Source: Candidatus Wallbacteria bacterium
GTDB taxonomy: Bacteria > Muiribacteriota > UBA6191 > JACPRK01
Length of the DNA: 64,000 nt
Direction of reading: 5' to 3'
NCBI GenBank assembly: GCA_016213845.1
Contig: JACQZN010000028.1
Coordinates: 186,001-250,000, forward strand
Shown here: piece after piece, positions 9,817 through 18,631 of the stretch
Position numbering within the stretch: the stretch's first letter is position 1
Layout of the letters: each line of letters begins with the position of its first letter
Translations under genes and position numbers: made by a program
The notes under the pieces: model-generated
Seen by the model: only the letters and a program-made list of their open reading frames with translations
What the model was told of the DNA's origin: nothing
Databases searched by the model: none

Positions 9817-11102
9817 AGCTCATCGAGACCTGGCGCAAGGACGCCGCGCGCGAGATCGACGCGCTCCTCTCGGTCGCCAGTCCGCTCGAGGCCTTCTTGA
9901 TCGAGGGCCCCTACCTGACGATCCAGTACGCCAACGTCAAGAACTACGGCGACGGCGCGGTTCGCGAGTACATGGCCCAGGAGAACCGCGACCCCGACCA
10001 GTTCACGTGGGAGATCGACGCCCGGCGCCTGAGGCGCCGCGTGGCCGAAATCGAGGCCGGCTACCTCCGGGCGCTCAACCGAGCGCGCCGCGAGATCATG
10101 GGATTCCACCGGCGCCAGCTGCCCGTGAGCTGGCATGTGACCGGCAGCTACGGTGAAATCACGGGCCAGCACTACACAGCCTTGGAGCGCGTCGCCATCT
10201 GTCTGCCGCGTGACTGGAAGTTCTCGCCGGCCGGCTTGATGATGTACCTGGCGCCGGCCCGGGCGGCCAAGGTCGGGCTCATCTACCTGAACGTCCCCGC
10301 GCCTACCGGCGAGACCCAGCCCGACCCGATGCTGTTCTGGATGGCGCGGCAGTGGGGTGTCGAGAAGGTCTACTGCCTCCCGGAGATCTGCTCGATCTTC
10401 GCCTTCACCCAGGGCACCGAGACCGTCCCGCGCGTCGATAAGATCATCTCCCAGGGCTCCACCGCGGTCCAGGCCGCGATGCTGATGGTCAGCCAGAGCG
10501 TCGGAACCAAGTTCCTCGCAGCCGACAACGACACCATCATCATCGCCGACAACACCGCCAACCCTGCGTACATCGCCGCCGACGTCGTCTGCCTCACCGA
10601 GGACCCCAGTCTCAGGCGCGTCGTCGTCATCACACCCTCCGTCGTCACTGCCAACGAAGTCATGGAGGAGATCAGCAAGCTCGCCGGCAGCGCCAGCGAC
10701 CCGCACCGCCAGATGCTGGACCGCACGGGCGCCATCGTGTTGACTCGCACGCTCGCCGAGGCCATCGATATCGCCAATCAACACCCGCCTAAACACCTCA
10801 ACCTGTTCGTCGAACACCCCCTCGAGCTGCTCAGCTCCATCTCCAACGCCGGTGTCATCTGTCTGGGGGAAAACACCCCCGCTGCCCTCGACCAGTACTT
10901 CGCCAGTGCCGGCAACCTGGCACCTCCCAGCCCGCAACTGCGCTACTCCTCACCACTGGAGGTCCAGGACTTCCTCAAGCGCTCGAGCCTGGTCTTCTAC
11001 TCCAAGCGCAAGGTCAAGGGCATCTGCCGGCTCATGGACACGCTGACCCGCCAGGAGCAGCTTCCCCTCCACTCGCGCAGCATCCGCATCCGGCTCAGTT
11101 GA
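9813..11102 (+). CDS. Histidinol dehydrogenase homologue lacking catalytic and zinc residues
   Basis: At 429 residues it has the family length and aligns along its whole extent with HisD (GTETVPRVDKI, FLAADNDTIIIAD, YSSPLEVQDFLKR). The functional residues are changed. In the QAEH zinc motif, Leu261 and Asp264 replace Gln and His. At the EHL acid-base pair, Lys327 replaces Glu while His328 is kept. Gln361 replaces the third zinc ligand, Asp. The Gly-rich YVPGG segment is also lost. I infer that it cannot oxidise histidinol and is a pseudoenzyme or has a changed activity. It overlaps dnaE by ATGA, so it is translationally coupled. Other HisD-fold dehydrogenases such as HpsN exist, but I believe they keep the metal site. 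The residue correspondence is by eye. Confidence 0.8.
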   Translation: MKLIETWRKDAAREIDALLSVASPLEAFLIEGPYLTIQYANVKNYGDGAVREYMAQENRDPDQFTWEIDARRLRRRVAEIEAGYLRALNRARREIMGFHRRQLPVSWHVTGSYGEITGQHYTALERVAICLPRDWKFSPAGLMMYLAPARAAKVGLIYLNVPAPTGETQPDPMLFWMARQWGVEKVYCLPEICSIFAFTQGTETVPRVDKIISQGSTAVQAAMLMVSQSVGTKFLAADNDTIIIADNTANPAYIAADVVCLTEDPSLRRVVVITPSVVTANEVMEEISKLAGSASDPHRQMLDRTGAIVLTRTLAEAIDIANQHPPKHLNLFVEHPLELLSSISNAGVICLGENTPAALDQYFASAGNLAPPSPQLRYSSPLEVQDFLKRSSLVFYSKRKVKGICRLMDTLTRQEQLPLHSRSIRIRLS

Positions 11103-11444
11103 GCGTCCTTTACGCCACCGCAGTCGCGAATTAGATCTCCGGGTGCGCACCGGCACCGCGATCCTCCAGCGGTAGTTGCGTTGTGTTGCGGTCGCGGTGC
11201 TGCAGGTCGTAACTCCATGCGAAACAGGCTGCGGATGGACTGAGAGCTTTCTGTCCCATGAACCAGGATATGCAGGTCCCGGAATGAGCCGGTCAACGGT
11301 CACGCGGGTCACGAGACGGAACACCAACGGCCAGAACCCGACAATCGTGAAGCCGGTTCTGTACGAGTTGCTTGATTCTGCCGATTCTGGTATCAGGGTT
11401 GCATCCGAAAGCCCTGGGAAGTAACTCACGGAGGGCGACGAACC
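11103..11444 (+). other. Intergenic region with one candidate promoter
   Basis: These 342 bases follow the hut-dnaE unit. I see no convincing coding sequence. The only clear signal is a sigma-70-like promoter near the right end (11368-11396). Confidence 0.6.
11368..11396 (+). promoter_or_regulatory. Putative sigma-70 promoter upstream of the 66-residue ORF
   Basis: TTGCTT and TATCAG are separated by 17 bases, about 49 bases before the ATG at 11445. This is a moderate match read by eye. Confidence 0.45.
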
Positions 11445-11648
11445 ATGAAACGCTCCAACTGCCAGAATCCGGGTGGACTGGGATTCGCCGAGATGATGCT
11501 CTGCTCGGACAGCGTGTTCAGCCAGGTCTGCCAGGAGATCGAGGCCGGAGATTGGAACCGGGCTCGAGCCCTGCTGAAGCTGGCCGAGGGACCCACCGAA
11601 GGCAAGACGCCGCCGTCGATGCGCCAGCGAGACAGCTCGAGCTGAGCC
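11445..11648 (+). CDS. Small protein of unknown function (66 residues)
   Basis: A GGAGGG ribosome site at 11430-11435 lies nine bases before the ATG, a promoter lies upstream and a strong hairpin terminator follows, so the ORF appears to be an independent single-gene unit. The protein has Cys6, Cys20 and Cys29, no signal peptide and no membrane helix. Its middle part (SQVCQEIEAGDWNRARALLK) looks like one TPR-type helical hairpin. I do not recognise the family. The signals around it are better evidence than the peptide itself. Confidence 0.5.
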
Positions 11649-11672
11649 GGCCCCCGACCCAAAGGACCATGA

Positions 11673-11711
11673 CTGGACCGGTCGCCCAAGGGCGGCCGGT
11701 TCTTGCTTCTT
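11673..11711 (+). terminator. Intrinsic terminator after the small ORF
   Basis: A GACCGGTCGCCC arm pairs with GGGCGGCCGGTT, with one G-T wobble, across a two-base loop. It is followed by a T-rich tail (TCTTGCTTCTT). Confidence 0.65.
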
Positions 11712-11812
11712 GTGGTGCGAAATCGGCAACCCTGCCGGGCATGATGTGGTAGTGGAAAGGGTAGAGACTCCGCCGAGCGAGCGGAGCCGTCCGGTTTCCC
11801 CGTTTTCTTCCT

Positions 11813-12670
11813 ATGATGCCCTTCCCTTCGAGACGCCCCTGGTTGTCCCTTTTGGTGCTCATCGCCTTGACGGCATGGCCTGCCGGTGCACAGGCGCCCG
11901 CTGTGCCGCAGTTCGATGGGCTGGAGCTGCCCGGGTCCTCACCCGCCGCGCCGTCGAGCTCCGACACGCCCGAGTCCGACCTTGCCGAGCTGCGGGAGCT
12001 GGCTCGCTACTCGCTGCGGGCGTCGCTGACCGAGGCCGAGGAAGAGCGCTCCGCCGATCTGGTCGAGCGGCTTGCGGAGCGCCGCCCCGTGCGCCGGGCC
12101 GTCGCGCACCTGCTCAACCGCAAGGGCGGCAAGCTGGATCGTTGGGTCAATCGGGCGCTCATCCGCCGCGCCTGGAAGAAGCACGGCCCGCTACCCAATC
12201 TGGCCGAGGTGACCCCCACGATCGTGCGGGGCGGTCAGCCCTCCTCCGAAGGTTTCCGGCGGCTGCGGGAGCGAGGTGTGAGGACGATCGTCAACTTGCG
12301 CATGGAGGACGGCTCCGAGCGGACGGCTGTCGAAGCCCTGGGGATGGCTTATGTCTCGATACCGATCCCGGACACGGAAGCGCCGACGCGCGATCAGGCG
12401 GTCAGGTTTCTGGAGCTGTGTGGGGAGAGCTCGAGCCAGAAGAAGCTCTTCTTCCACTGCGCAGCCGGTGTCTACCGCACCGGGACGATGGCGGGCCTGT
12501 ACCGGATATCCCGTGGCGCCTCGGCGGCCCACGCGCTCGAGGAAGCCGAAACCTTCGGATGGCGCGAGAGCTGGCTCAATGCCGACATGGAGGCCGCCTT
12601 CCTGCGCCAGTGGGCTGCACAATCGAGCTTCGGCCGGCCGTCGCGAGGGGACCAGCCCGATGCGCGTTGA
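11813..12670 (+). CDS. Exported dual-specificity/tyrosine phosphatase-like protein
   Basis: The product is 285 residues. A signal peptide (~1-27) ends in AGAQA. A short Pro/Ser linker and a helical segment precede a cysteine-phosphatase domain at ~135-265. The P-loop is HCAAGVYRTG, which fits the HCX5R signature with catalytic Cys and Arg. The general-acid loop is probably IPIPDTEAP. This type dephosphorylates phosphotyrosine, phospho-Ser/Thr or inositol phosphates; export means its substrate is extracytoplasmic. Mature residues 34-39 read FDGLEL, a motif shared with other proteins of this operon. Its end overlaps the next gene by 11 bases. It is the first of five coupled genes. Confidence 0.82.
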   Translation: MMPFPSRRPWLSLLVLIALTAWPAGAQAPAVPQFDGLELPGSSPAAPSSSDTPESDLAELRELARYSLRASLTEAEEERSADLVERLAERRPVRRAVAHLLNRKGGKLDRWVNRALIRRAWKKHGPLPNLAEVTPTIVRGGQPSSEGFRRLRERGVRTIVNLRMEDGSERTAVEALGMAYVSIPIPDTEAPTRDQAVRFLELCGESSSQKKLFFHCAAGVYRTGTMAGLYRISRGASAAHALEEAETFGWRESWLNADMEAAFLRQWAAQSSFGRPSRGDQPDAR

Positions 12671-14153
12671 ACGCGCCGCGAAGGGAGCCGCGGCCGTAGC
12701 GGCGCTCGTAGTCGCGGCTCTGCTTCTGGCCCTGGGCGCGCCGTGGTGGGCACGCGCGCAGCGCGCGCCTGCGCACTCGCTGCCTGCCTTTTCGGGGCTG
12801 AACGCTTCCGGCGTGACCACCTCCGGGCCCGAAGGCGAGTTGGACCGCGGCTTGCGCGTCTACTCCGAGGGCGCGACGCTGCGGGCGGACATCGACGCGA
12901 CCCACGGAAACTTGCCTCCGGGTGAAGTCGAGTACGCCAGACCCGAGCGATACCCGTGGCGCCTGGCCGCGGTGATCCAGATCGAGTTCACGGCCTACCT
13001 GCAGAAGGTCGGACGCGATCTGAAGAAGGACATCGGCGACCTGGAGACCCTGGAGCCCGAGACGCAGCACTACCTCAAGGTCACGCTCTCCCAGGAGCTC
13101 GAGGCGCGCATGCGCCACATCATCATGCAGCAGCAGTTGATGACGGGGAACCGCTACCGGCTGCTGGCCGTCGACCCAATGGGGAGCGATCCTACGGGAA
13201 TGCGCCAGATGCCGCCGGCCTTCTACACCGACGGCGAGGGCGCCAAGGAGATCTTGCGACGGCTGGGCCAGACGCTCTCGATCAGCCTGCTCGCCCACGA
13301 GCGGGTGCTGTACGACGTCGTGACGGCCATTTTGATGTCCGGTCCATCGCCGGTCCGGCAGGCGATCGGTCACCTGCTGGACCCGTCCCACTTCCCGCCG
13401 GCGCCCGACCAGGACGATATCGTCACGCGGCTCGGCAAGGAAGGGTTGCCGCGAATGGTCGTTGGCGTGGGCGGCTACACAGTCGGGGCGCTCGGCATCC
13501 TGGCGTACAGCCTCACGAAACAGGGCCTGCTCGGTTACGACCTCGATTTCAACCGGATCACGGTTACGAAGTACGTGCTGAAGACGGACAAGTACGGCTT
13601 CGGGTGGCGCATCGACACGGCCGGATTCGGCTTCGACAACGTGCACGCCGGGCTGCAGGTGGGAACCGAGCATGCGACAGTGGCCGTGCTGGCCGGGGGA
13701 AAACTGCAGACGGGTGGCGGGCCGGTCTTTCCCAAGCCGGAGACGACCATCCTGGCGACCTACAAGCTGGTGGAGGGCGGGGCTCCCGGCCACGTATCGT
13801 CGGCGCTGGCGCTGATGGCGGAGGCGCACATCCCCTGGAACTCGGTAGACGGCAAGCCGAGGACCGAGGTCGGCTTGCTCTATCACACGGTCGCTCCGGG
13901 GAGCACTCCGGGGTCCGAAAAGCGCTGGATCGTCGACTCTCGCGTGAGCGGGTCGGTTTCGGACCCGGACTGGAGGGTCCAGACGACCTACAAGGTCCAG
14001 GAGCGCCGCAGCAACTGGTACCTGGGAGTGGGCATCGGCAATGAGCGGCCGATTCCGCAGTCGTCGCTGGACCAGTACGATTCCCGGCGCTACGGCGGCC
14101 CTGGAGCCGCTCGCCAGACCTACGGTTACGCCTTCTTCGGGATGGACTTCTGA
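12660..14153 (+). CDS. Exported protein of unknown function, probably outer membrane
   Basis: The product is 497 residues. The N-terminal hydrophobic segment (~9-33) ends in ARAQ, a likely signal peptidase site, followed by FSGLN at 44-48, which resembles the motif of its operon partners. Residues ~95-260 are helical and charged. From ~265 to the end, glycine-rich alternating strands dominate and the chain ends in GMDF, suggesting a barrel-like C-terminal half. I recognise no family. The ATG at 12660 starts inside the end of the phosphatase gene, so translational coupling is likely. Confidence 0.7.
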   Translation: MRVERAAKGAAAVAALVVAALLLALGAPWWARAQRAPAHSLPAFSGLNASGVTTSGPEGELDRGLRVYSEGATLRADIDATHGNLPPGEVEYARPERYPWRLAAVIQIEFTAYLQKVGRDLKKDIGDLETLEPETQHYLKVTLSQELEARMRHIIMQQQLMTGNRYRLLAVDPMGSDPTGMRQMPPAFYTDGEGAKEILRRLGQTLSISLLAHERVLYDVVTAILMSGPSPVRQAIGHLLDPSHFPPAPDQDDIVTRLGKEGLPRMVVGVGGYTVGALGILAYSLTKQGLLGYDLDFNRITVTKYVLKTDKYGFGWRIDTAGFGFDNVHAGLQVGTEHATVAVLAGGKLQTGGGPVFPKPETTILATYKLVEGGAPGHVSSALALMAEAHIPWNSVDGKPRTEVGLLYHTVAPGSTPGSEKRWIVDSRVSGSVSDPDWRVQTTYKVQERRSNWYLGVGIGNERPIPQSSLDQYDSRRYGGPGAARQTYGYAFFGMDF

Positions 14154-14154
14154 C

Positions 14155-14961
14155 ATGCTTGCCACGACCGAAATCGCCCTGGGCAACAGGGTTGTCCGGA
14201 CGGCTCGGGGGGTGGCGCTTGCGCTCGTCCTGAGCTGTGGGGCGGCGCTGCCCGGCGCGCAGGTGAACGAAGGTGCTGCGGCCGCGCAGCCCAGGCCGAC
14301 GGGCGACGAGACGGTCGACCGCGCCCGCGCAGCGCTGGCGCGCGGAGAGCAGGCACGCGCGGAGAAACTGCTCTCGAGCCCGCATCGTAACGGAGCGGCG
14401 GCCTCGTTGCTCGGGACGATTCTGCTGGGCGCGGGCAGGACGGCCGAGGCGTTGGCGGTGCTGGAGGAAGCCTGCCGCAAGCTGCCGGGGGACCCGTACC
14501 CCATGGGTTTGAAGTCGACGGCGCTCTCGGAGCTGGGCAGGCCGCAAGAGGCGCTGGCGGCGGCCGAGGAGGCCCGGAAGCTGGACCCGCGGGGGTTGGA
14601 CGCTCTGCGGCTTCTGAGCGAGCTTCACGCCCGGGCCAAGCGGTACCGCGAGCTGGTCGGCGTGAGTGAGGAGATCGTTCGTCGAGACCCAAAAGACCCG
14701 GTGGCTCCTTTCAGAGCAGCGCTCGGCGAGGCGGGCCAGGGGCGGTTCGGCCAGGCGCGGCGTTGGGCCCTGCAGGCCGCACAGCTGGCGCCGTCTGAGC
14801 CGCGGGTCTGGCTCCTCCTGGGGCGCATCGAGGAACGGCTGGGGAAGCGGGCCGATGCGAAGAAGCGCTACGAGCGCGCGCAGGCCGAGGGGCTCTCCGC
14901 GGCGGACTTGATGGAGGCCGAGCTGGGGCGGAGCCCCGGCCGGCGGGAGGACGGTAGATGA
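14155..14961 (+). CDS. Exported TPR protein
   Basis: The product is 268 residues. A hydrophobic signal segment spans ~17-38. From ~52 to ~250 there are about five to six tetratricopeptide helix pairs with the usual Ala/Gly/Leu pattern (for example LGRPQEALAAAEEARKLDP). TPR arrays bind other proteins, so this is probably a periplasmic assembly factor for the operon's enzymes. It starts one base after the preceding stop and overlaps the next gene by four bases. It lacks the DGLE-type motif seen in its neighbours. Confidence 0.75.
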   Translation: MLATTEIALGNRVVRTARGVALALVLSCGAALPGAQVNEGAAAAQPRPTGDETVDRARAALARGEQARAEKLLSSPHRNGAAASLLGTILLGAGRTAEALAVLEEACRKLPGDPYPMGLKSTALSELGRPQEALAAAEEARKLDPRGLDALRLLSELHARAKRYRELVGVSEEIVRRDPKDPVAPFRAALGEAGQGRFGQARRWALQAAQLAPSEPRVWLLLGRIEERLGKRADAKKRYERAQAEGLSAADLMEAELGRSPGRREDGR

Positions 14962-17876
14962 TGAGGCTCGGGCTGGTTGCGGCGATCGCGTGCCTGGCGT
15001 GGGCAGCTCCACTGGCCGGAGCGCCTGCGGGGTCGCCGGACACGAGCGGCCTGGAGCGCGCCCATGCCGGGGGCGCTGTGCGCGACCGGGGCGCGCCGCC
15101 GGCGGACCTGGGAACGCTGGCCCGCGCCATCCTCAAGTCGCCCGATGGACCCATGGCCAGGCGACTGCCGGCGCTTGCGGCGGCGCTCGCCTTCTACAAG
15201 GACAGGCTGGCGGGCGAGGACCTGGTCTCCTACGGCCGCCGGAAAGCCCCCGACGACGAGGCCGGAATCCGCGCAGTCCTGGCGGCACACGGCGTGCTTC
15301 CCGAGCGCGCTACCCAGGTGCAGCGGGACCGTGCCATCCAGCGGCTGGCCAACGTGGAGTACCCGCTGAGGGATCGCGCGGCGGCCACCGAGGTCTTGAA
15401 CTACTTCATGGTGCTGGCGGCTTCCGAGGAGGCGCGCGGGCACGACGGCGCGCCGTACAGGAAGGCGTACGAGCAGTTCCGCACGGCTTGCGTGACTGGA
15501 CTGCAAGCCGCGGGTGGCGGCGGCGAGCTCCTGGCCGACGGCTTCCAGGAGTCGCAGCTCCACGGAGCCCAGGACCTGGAGCCGGTGGAGAACCTGGTCC
15601 TGGGATTTCGGCCGGCCTTGGAGCAGGTGCTGGCCGCGGCCGCCGCGGAGGGCGCGGCAGAGCCCGTGGCCGACCTGGCCCAGCGTGTCGAGTCGGCCAG
15701 CGTACTGCGAGAACGGCGAGAAGGGCTCAGGGAAACTGCCGTAGAAGCAGCGAAGGCCGCTGCCTTCGCCGAGGCGCTGGCCGCCCGCGGCGACGCGGCG
15801 GGCTCCGCCCGGCAGCGGGCCCGCGCCCAGAAGCTGCAGGCCGAGCTGAACGCGCGACTGGCGGACCCGCGCTTCGCCGCCAGCGCGGCCAGCGACGCGG
15901 CCGACTTGCTGGCCTATCTGCGCCGCCGGGCGCTGCGGGACCCGCTGCTGGCCGGAGGGCCCGGACGGGAGCTCGCGGCCCTGCTGGTCCGCAAACACCC
16001 CGAGGCTGGCGAGACTGCCGCGCCGGCGCCGTCTGTCGCCGACTGCACGGCCTGGCAGAAGGAAGTCGACCGCCTGCTGCTGTTGTCGTCGCGCGGGCCT
16101 TACTTGCTTCTGATCGATATCGACGGCCTTCGCCCCGACAAGCTCGAGGAGATGCTCACGTCCCGAGAGGGCCTGGGGCAGGAGGCGCTGCCCAACTTCG
16201 ATCGCTTCGTCGCCCGGCGAGGCGCGTTCCTGCGCAACCACGTCACCTGCTTCCCTTCGTCCACCTACCCAGGGACCACGACGTTCTTGACCGGTCGGCA
16301 CTCCAAATCGCACCGCATCCAGTCGAACACGCTTTTCTTCAAGGACATCAAGGACGCTCAGGACCGGGCGAGCCTGTCGGCCGCCAGGAAACGCAACTGG
16401 GTCGACTACCTGTCCACCAAGCAGGGCAAGTTCGCTGCCGAGGACGTCCCTGGGGACCACCCCTACATCTTCGAGATGCTGCAACCGGCGGCGCTGACCT
16501 TCTTTCCGACCAGCCGGGGTGTGCATCCCAGGTTCTCCAAGGATGGATTCCTGATGGGCATGACCGGCATGTTCTTCGAGCATGACGGGAGCTACGTGCC
16601 GTTTGGAGACCGCGGGTTCGACGACCTCACCATCACGGCCGCCTACGAGATGGTGAACGACGGCAATCCCTACACAAAGGACGGGCGGGCATTCCTGCCG
16701 GCCAAGTTGATGGGCCACTACTTTGCGTGGATCGACCACGCTTCGCACGCTGCCGTCCAGGGACAGGCCGGGCCCGAGGTGAGGCGATTCCTGGAGTATC
16801 AGGACCGGCTGTTCGGGCGGCTGATGCGGATGATCGAGCGGCTCGGAATCATGGAAGAGCTGGTGGTAGCCATCATCAGCGATCACGGGCACTTCGCCGG
16901 ACCGGCGGAGACTGGCTCGGAATCGGCTCCGGCCAAGGACGGCAATGTGCCGTACTCGCTCTCGAAGCGGTTCGAAGAGAAAGGGTTCAAGCTGCGCAGA
17001 TCGGACAAGTCGTTCCAGGAGTACGACGCCTGCTTGATCACCGATGGCGAAGGGACCGTGCGCGTCTACCTGCCGCGTAGCGGCACCCATCGCTGGGACA
17101 ACCGCCACACGTTCGACCAGCTGAAGGCCTACACACGGGCCCGGGACGGGATGCCCGTGAACATCCTGGAGACGATGTTCTTCGTGTCTGGCCCGGACGG
17201 TAGGCTGAGCGTCAATCCTGCCGTGGACGTGGGAATGATGGTGGGGCGAGACATGCCCACGGCCGGCCTGCGCGAGTACGTGGTCTATACGGCCAAGCCC
17301 TTGGCCGGCTCGTCCCGGCAGAAGCGCTCCGGAGACGTGCGAGATCGAGGCGCGTTTTCGGTAATTCGTCGCTCCACCCAGGATGGGCAGCTGCGATATC
17401 GCTACGTCTATCGTAAGGGGCTCGATCCGCTGGGCTACGAGCAGAAGGTGCCCGCGGTGCGGGACGCGTCAGGCCCAGTCGAGGACGGCTGGTACCAGAC
17501 GGACTACATCGACGAGCGGGACTGGCTGGCGATGACGATGGATACGGACTATCCCGACGCGCCTTTCGCCATCGACAACTTCTTCAGCGGGCCGGACCAG
17601 ACCGACCTGATCGTCTCTGCGAAGCCCGGATACTGCTTCGACGAGAGCGCCAAGGACCGATCGGACCACGGATACCTGCTGGCGCCATCGATGCGGAGCA
17701 CGCTGCTGATCGCGGGACGAGGGATCAAGCGTGGTATGGTGTCCACCCGCCCGCATCGCAGCGTCGACATGATTCCCACGGTCCTGACCGCGCTGGGCGC
17801 CAAGGATGTCCTGGCGCGTGTCAAACTGGACGGCCGGGTTGCAGACGAGATCCTCGAGGAGGGATTCGGAAAATGA
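14958..17876 (+). CDS. Exported alkaline-phosphatase-superfamily hydrolase
   Basis: The product is 972 residues. A signal peptide (~1-21) is followed by SGLE at 30-33, the operon motif. Residues ~45-370 are an Ala-rich helical region. From ~380 the fold is that of type I phosphodiesterase/nucleotide pyrophosphatase. D387 or D389 (LLIDIDGLRPDK) is the first metal site and Thr436 (FPSSTYPGTT) the expected nucleophile. WIDHASH (D593, H597), SDHGH (D642, H643) and a later SDHGY supply the remaining metal ligands. It probably hydrolyses phosphodiesters or transfers phospho-groups in the periplasm; the substrate is unknown. The long N-terminal helical extension is unusual. It overlaps both neighbours by four bases. 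Confidence 0.85.
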   Translation: MMRLGLVAAIACLAWAAPLAGAPAGSPDTSGLERAHAGGAVRDRGAPPADLGTLARAILKSPDGPMARRLPALAAALAFYKDRLAGEDLVSYGRRKAPDDEAGIRAVLAAHGVLPERATQVQRDRAIQRLANVEYPLRDRAAATEVLNYFMVLAASEEARGHDGAPYRKAYEQFRTACVTGLQAAGGGGELLADGFQESQLHGAQDLEPVENLVLGFRPALEQVLAAAAAEGAAEPVADLAQRVESASVLRERREGLRETAVEAAKAAAFAEALAARGDAAGSARQRARAQKLQAELNARLADPRFAASAASDAADLLAYLRRRALRDPLLAGGPGRELAALLVRKHPEAGETAAPAPSVADCTAWQKEVDRLLLLSSRGPYLLLIDIDGLRPDKLEEMLTSREGLGQEALPNFDRFVARRGAFLRNHVTCFPSSTYPGTTTFLTGRHSKSHRIQSNTLFFKDIKDAQDRASLSAARKRNWVDYLSTKQGKFAAEDVPGDHPYIFEMLQPAALTFFPTSRGVHPRFSKDGFLMGMTGMFFEHDGSYVPFGDRGFDDLTITAAYEMVNDGNPYTKDGRAFLPAKLMGHYFAWIDHASHAAVQGQAGPEVRRFLEYQDRLFGRLMRMIERLGIMEELVVAIISDHGHFAGPAETGSESAPAKDGNVPYSLSKRFEEKGFKLRRSDKSFQEYDACLITDGEGTVRVYLPRSGTHRWDNRHTFDQLKAYTRARDGMPVNILETMFFVSGPDGRLSVNPAVDVGMMVGRDMPTAGLREYVVYTAKPLAGSSRQKRSGDVRDRGAFSVIRRSTQDGQLRYRYVYRKGLDPLGYEQKVPAVRDASGPVEDGWYQTDYIDERDWLAMTMDTDYPDAPFAIDNFFSGPDQTDLIVSAKPGYCFDESAKDRSDHGYLLAPSMRSTLLIAGRGIKRGMVSTRPHRSVDMIPTVLTALGAKDVLARVKLDGRVADEILEEGFGK

Positions 17877-18622
17877 AACGACTCTCGATTGTTCTGACGG
17901 CGGTTGCCCTTGCGGTTTCGACCCCGGTTCCGCGCGCCGAAGCGCAGGCGCCTAGCCTGGATGGCCTCGAGCTCGCGCCAGCGGCGTCGCGGCGAGTGGC
18001 CACCAAGGGGATCGACCTGATTGGGTTCGGCGCTGCCACCGATTTCCAGGCCTTCTTCAAGGCCGGCGGGTGGGACAGCGAGCGTGACGAGCCCACGAAC
18101 TGGTCGCTCGAGAGGCCTTCCGGCGGCTTTGCTCATGTACGCATGCCGAGCGCCGACGACTCCGTGCAGATCGGGCACAAGGTAGGCCCCTACGACGTGG
18201 CACCGAATCCCATCCTCCGTATGAAGTTCAGGATCGATAGGGTCCCCCCGGGAGCCGACATCTCGCGCAAGAACAAGGAGGATGCGGCTTTCCGGCTGTT
18301 CGTCGTGTTCGACAAGAAGGACGGCATGATCGTCCCGAACACCATCGGTTATGCCTGGACGACGGCCAACGAGGTCGGCTCCTTCATCCGCAGCGATCGT
18401 TCGATGCTGAAGAACGTCTGGTACGTGGTCATCGGAAAGGGCGAGGGCGAGGCCGGCCAGTGGCAGACCGTGGAGCGAGACGTCGAGGCCGACTACCGGC
18501 GGGCGTTCAAGATCTCCGGCCCCGTGCCCAGGATCGTGGCGATCGGAATGAAGGCAGACACCAACGACACGCACACGCAGTGTCAGTCGGCCCTGGCCGA
18601 AGCGACGCTCTCGCCCCGCTGA
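17873..18622 (+). CDS. Exported DUF3047-like protein
   Basis: The product is 249 residues. A signal peptide ends at AEAQA (~25) and LDGLEL follows at 29-34, nearly identical to the motif in the first gene of the operon. The rest resembles DUF3047: a beta-rich core with FRIDRVPPGADI, RLFVVFDKKDG, a YAWT segment, RDVEADYRRAF and a C-terminal Asp/Asn-rich stretch (KADTNDTHTQ). The family's function is unknown; the fold may bind ligands extracytoplasmically. It is the last gene of the five-gene unit and meets the desaturase gene tail to tail after nine bases. Confidence 0.75.
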   Translation: MKRLSIVLTAVALAVSTPVPRAEAQAPSLDGLELAPAASRRVATKGIDLIGFGAATDFQAFFKAGGWDSERDEPTNWSLERPSGGFAHVRMPSADDSVQIGHKVGPYDVAPNPILRMKFRIDRVPPGADISRKNKEDAAFRLFVVFDKKDGMIVPNTIGYAWTTANEVGSFIRSDRSMLKNVWYVVIGKGEGEAGQWQTVERDVEADYRRAFKISGPVPRIVAIGMKADTNDTHTQCQSALAEATLSPR

Positions 18623-18631
18623 GCCGGGGAG

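Noticed and set aside
14868-17108. Long minus-strand open frame opposite the large hydrolase gene
   Set aside because: The opposite strand encodes a protein with signal peptide and all metal-site motifs; the frame is a GC-bias shadow, as are similar frames at 1997-3700, 8062-9777 and 12576-14504.
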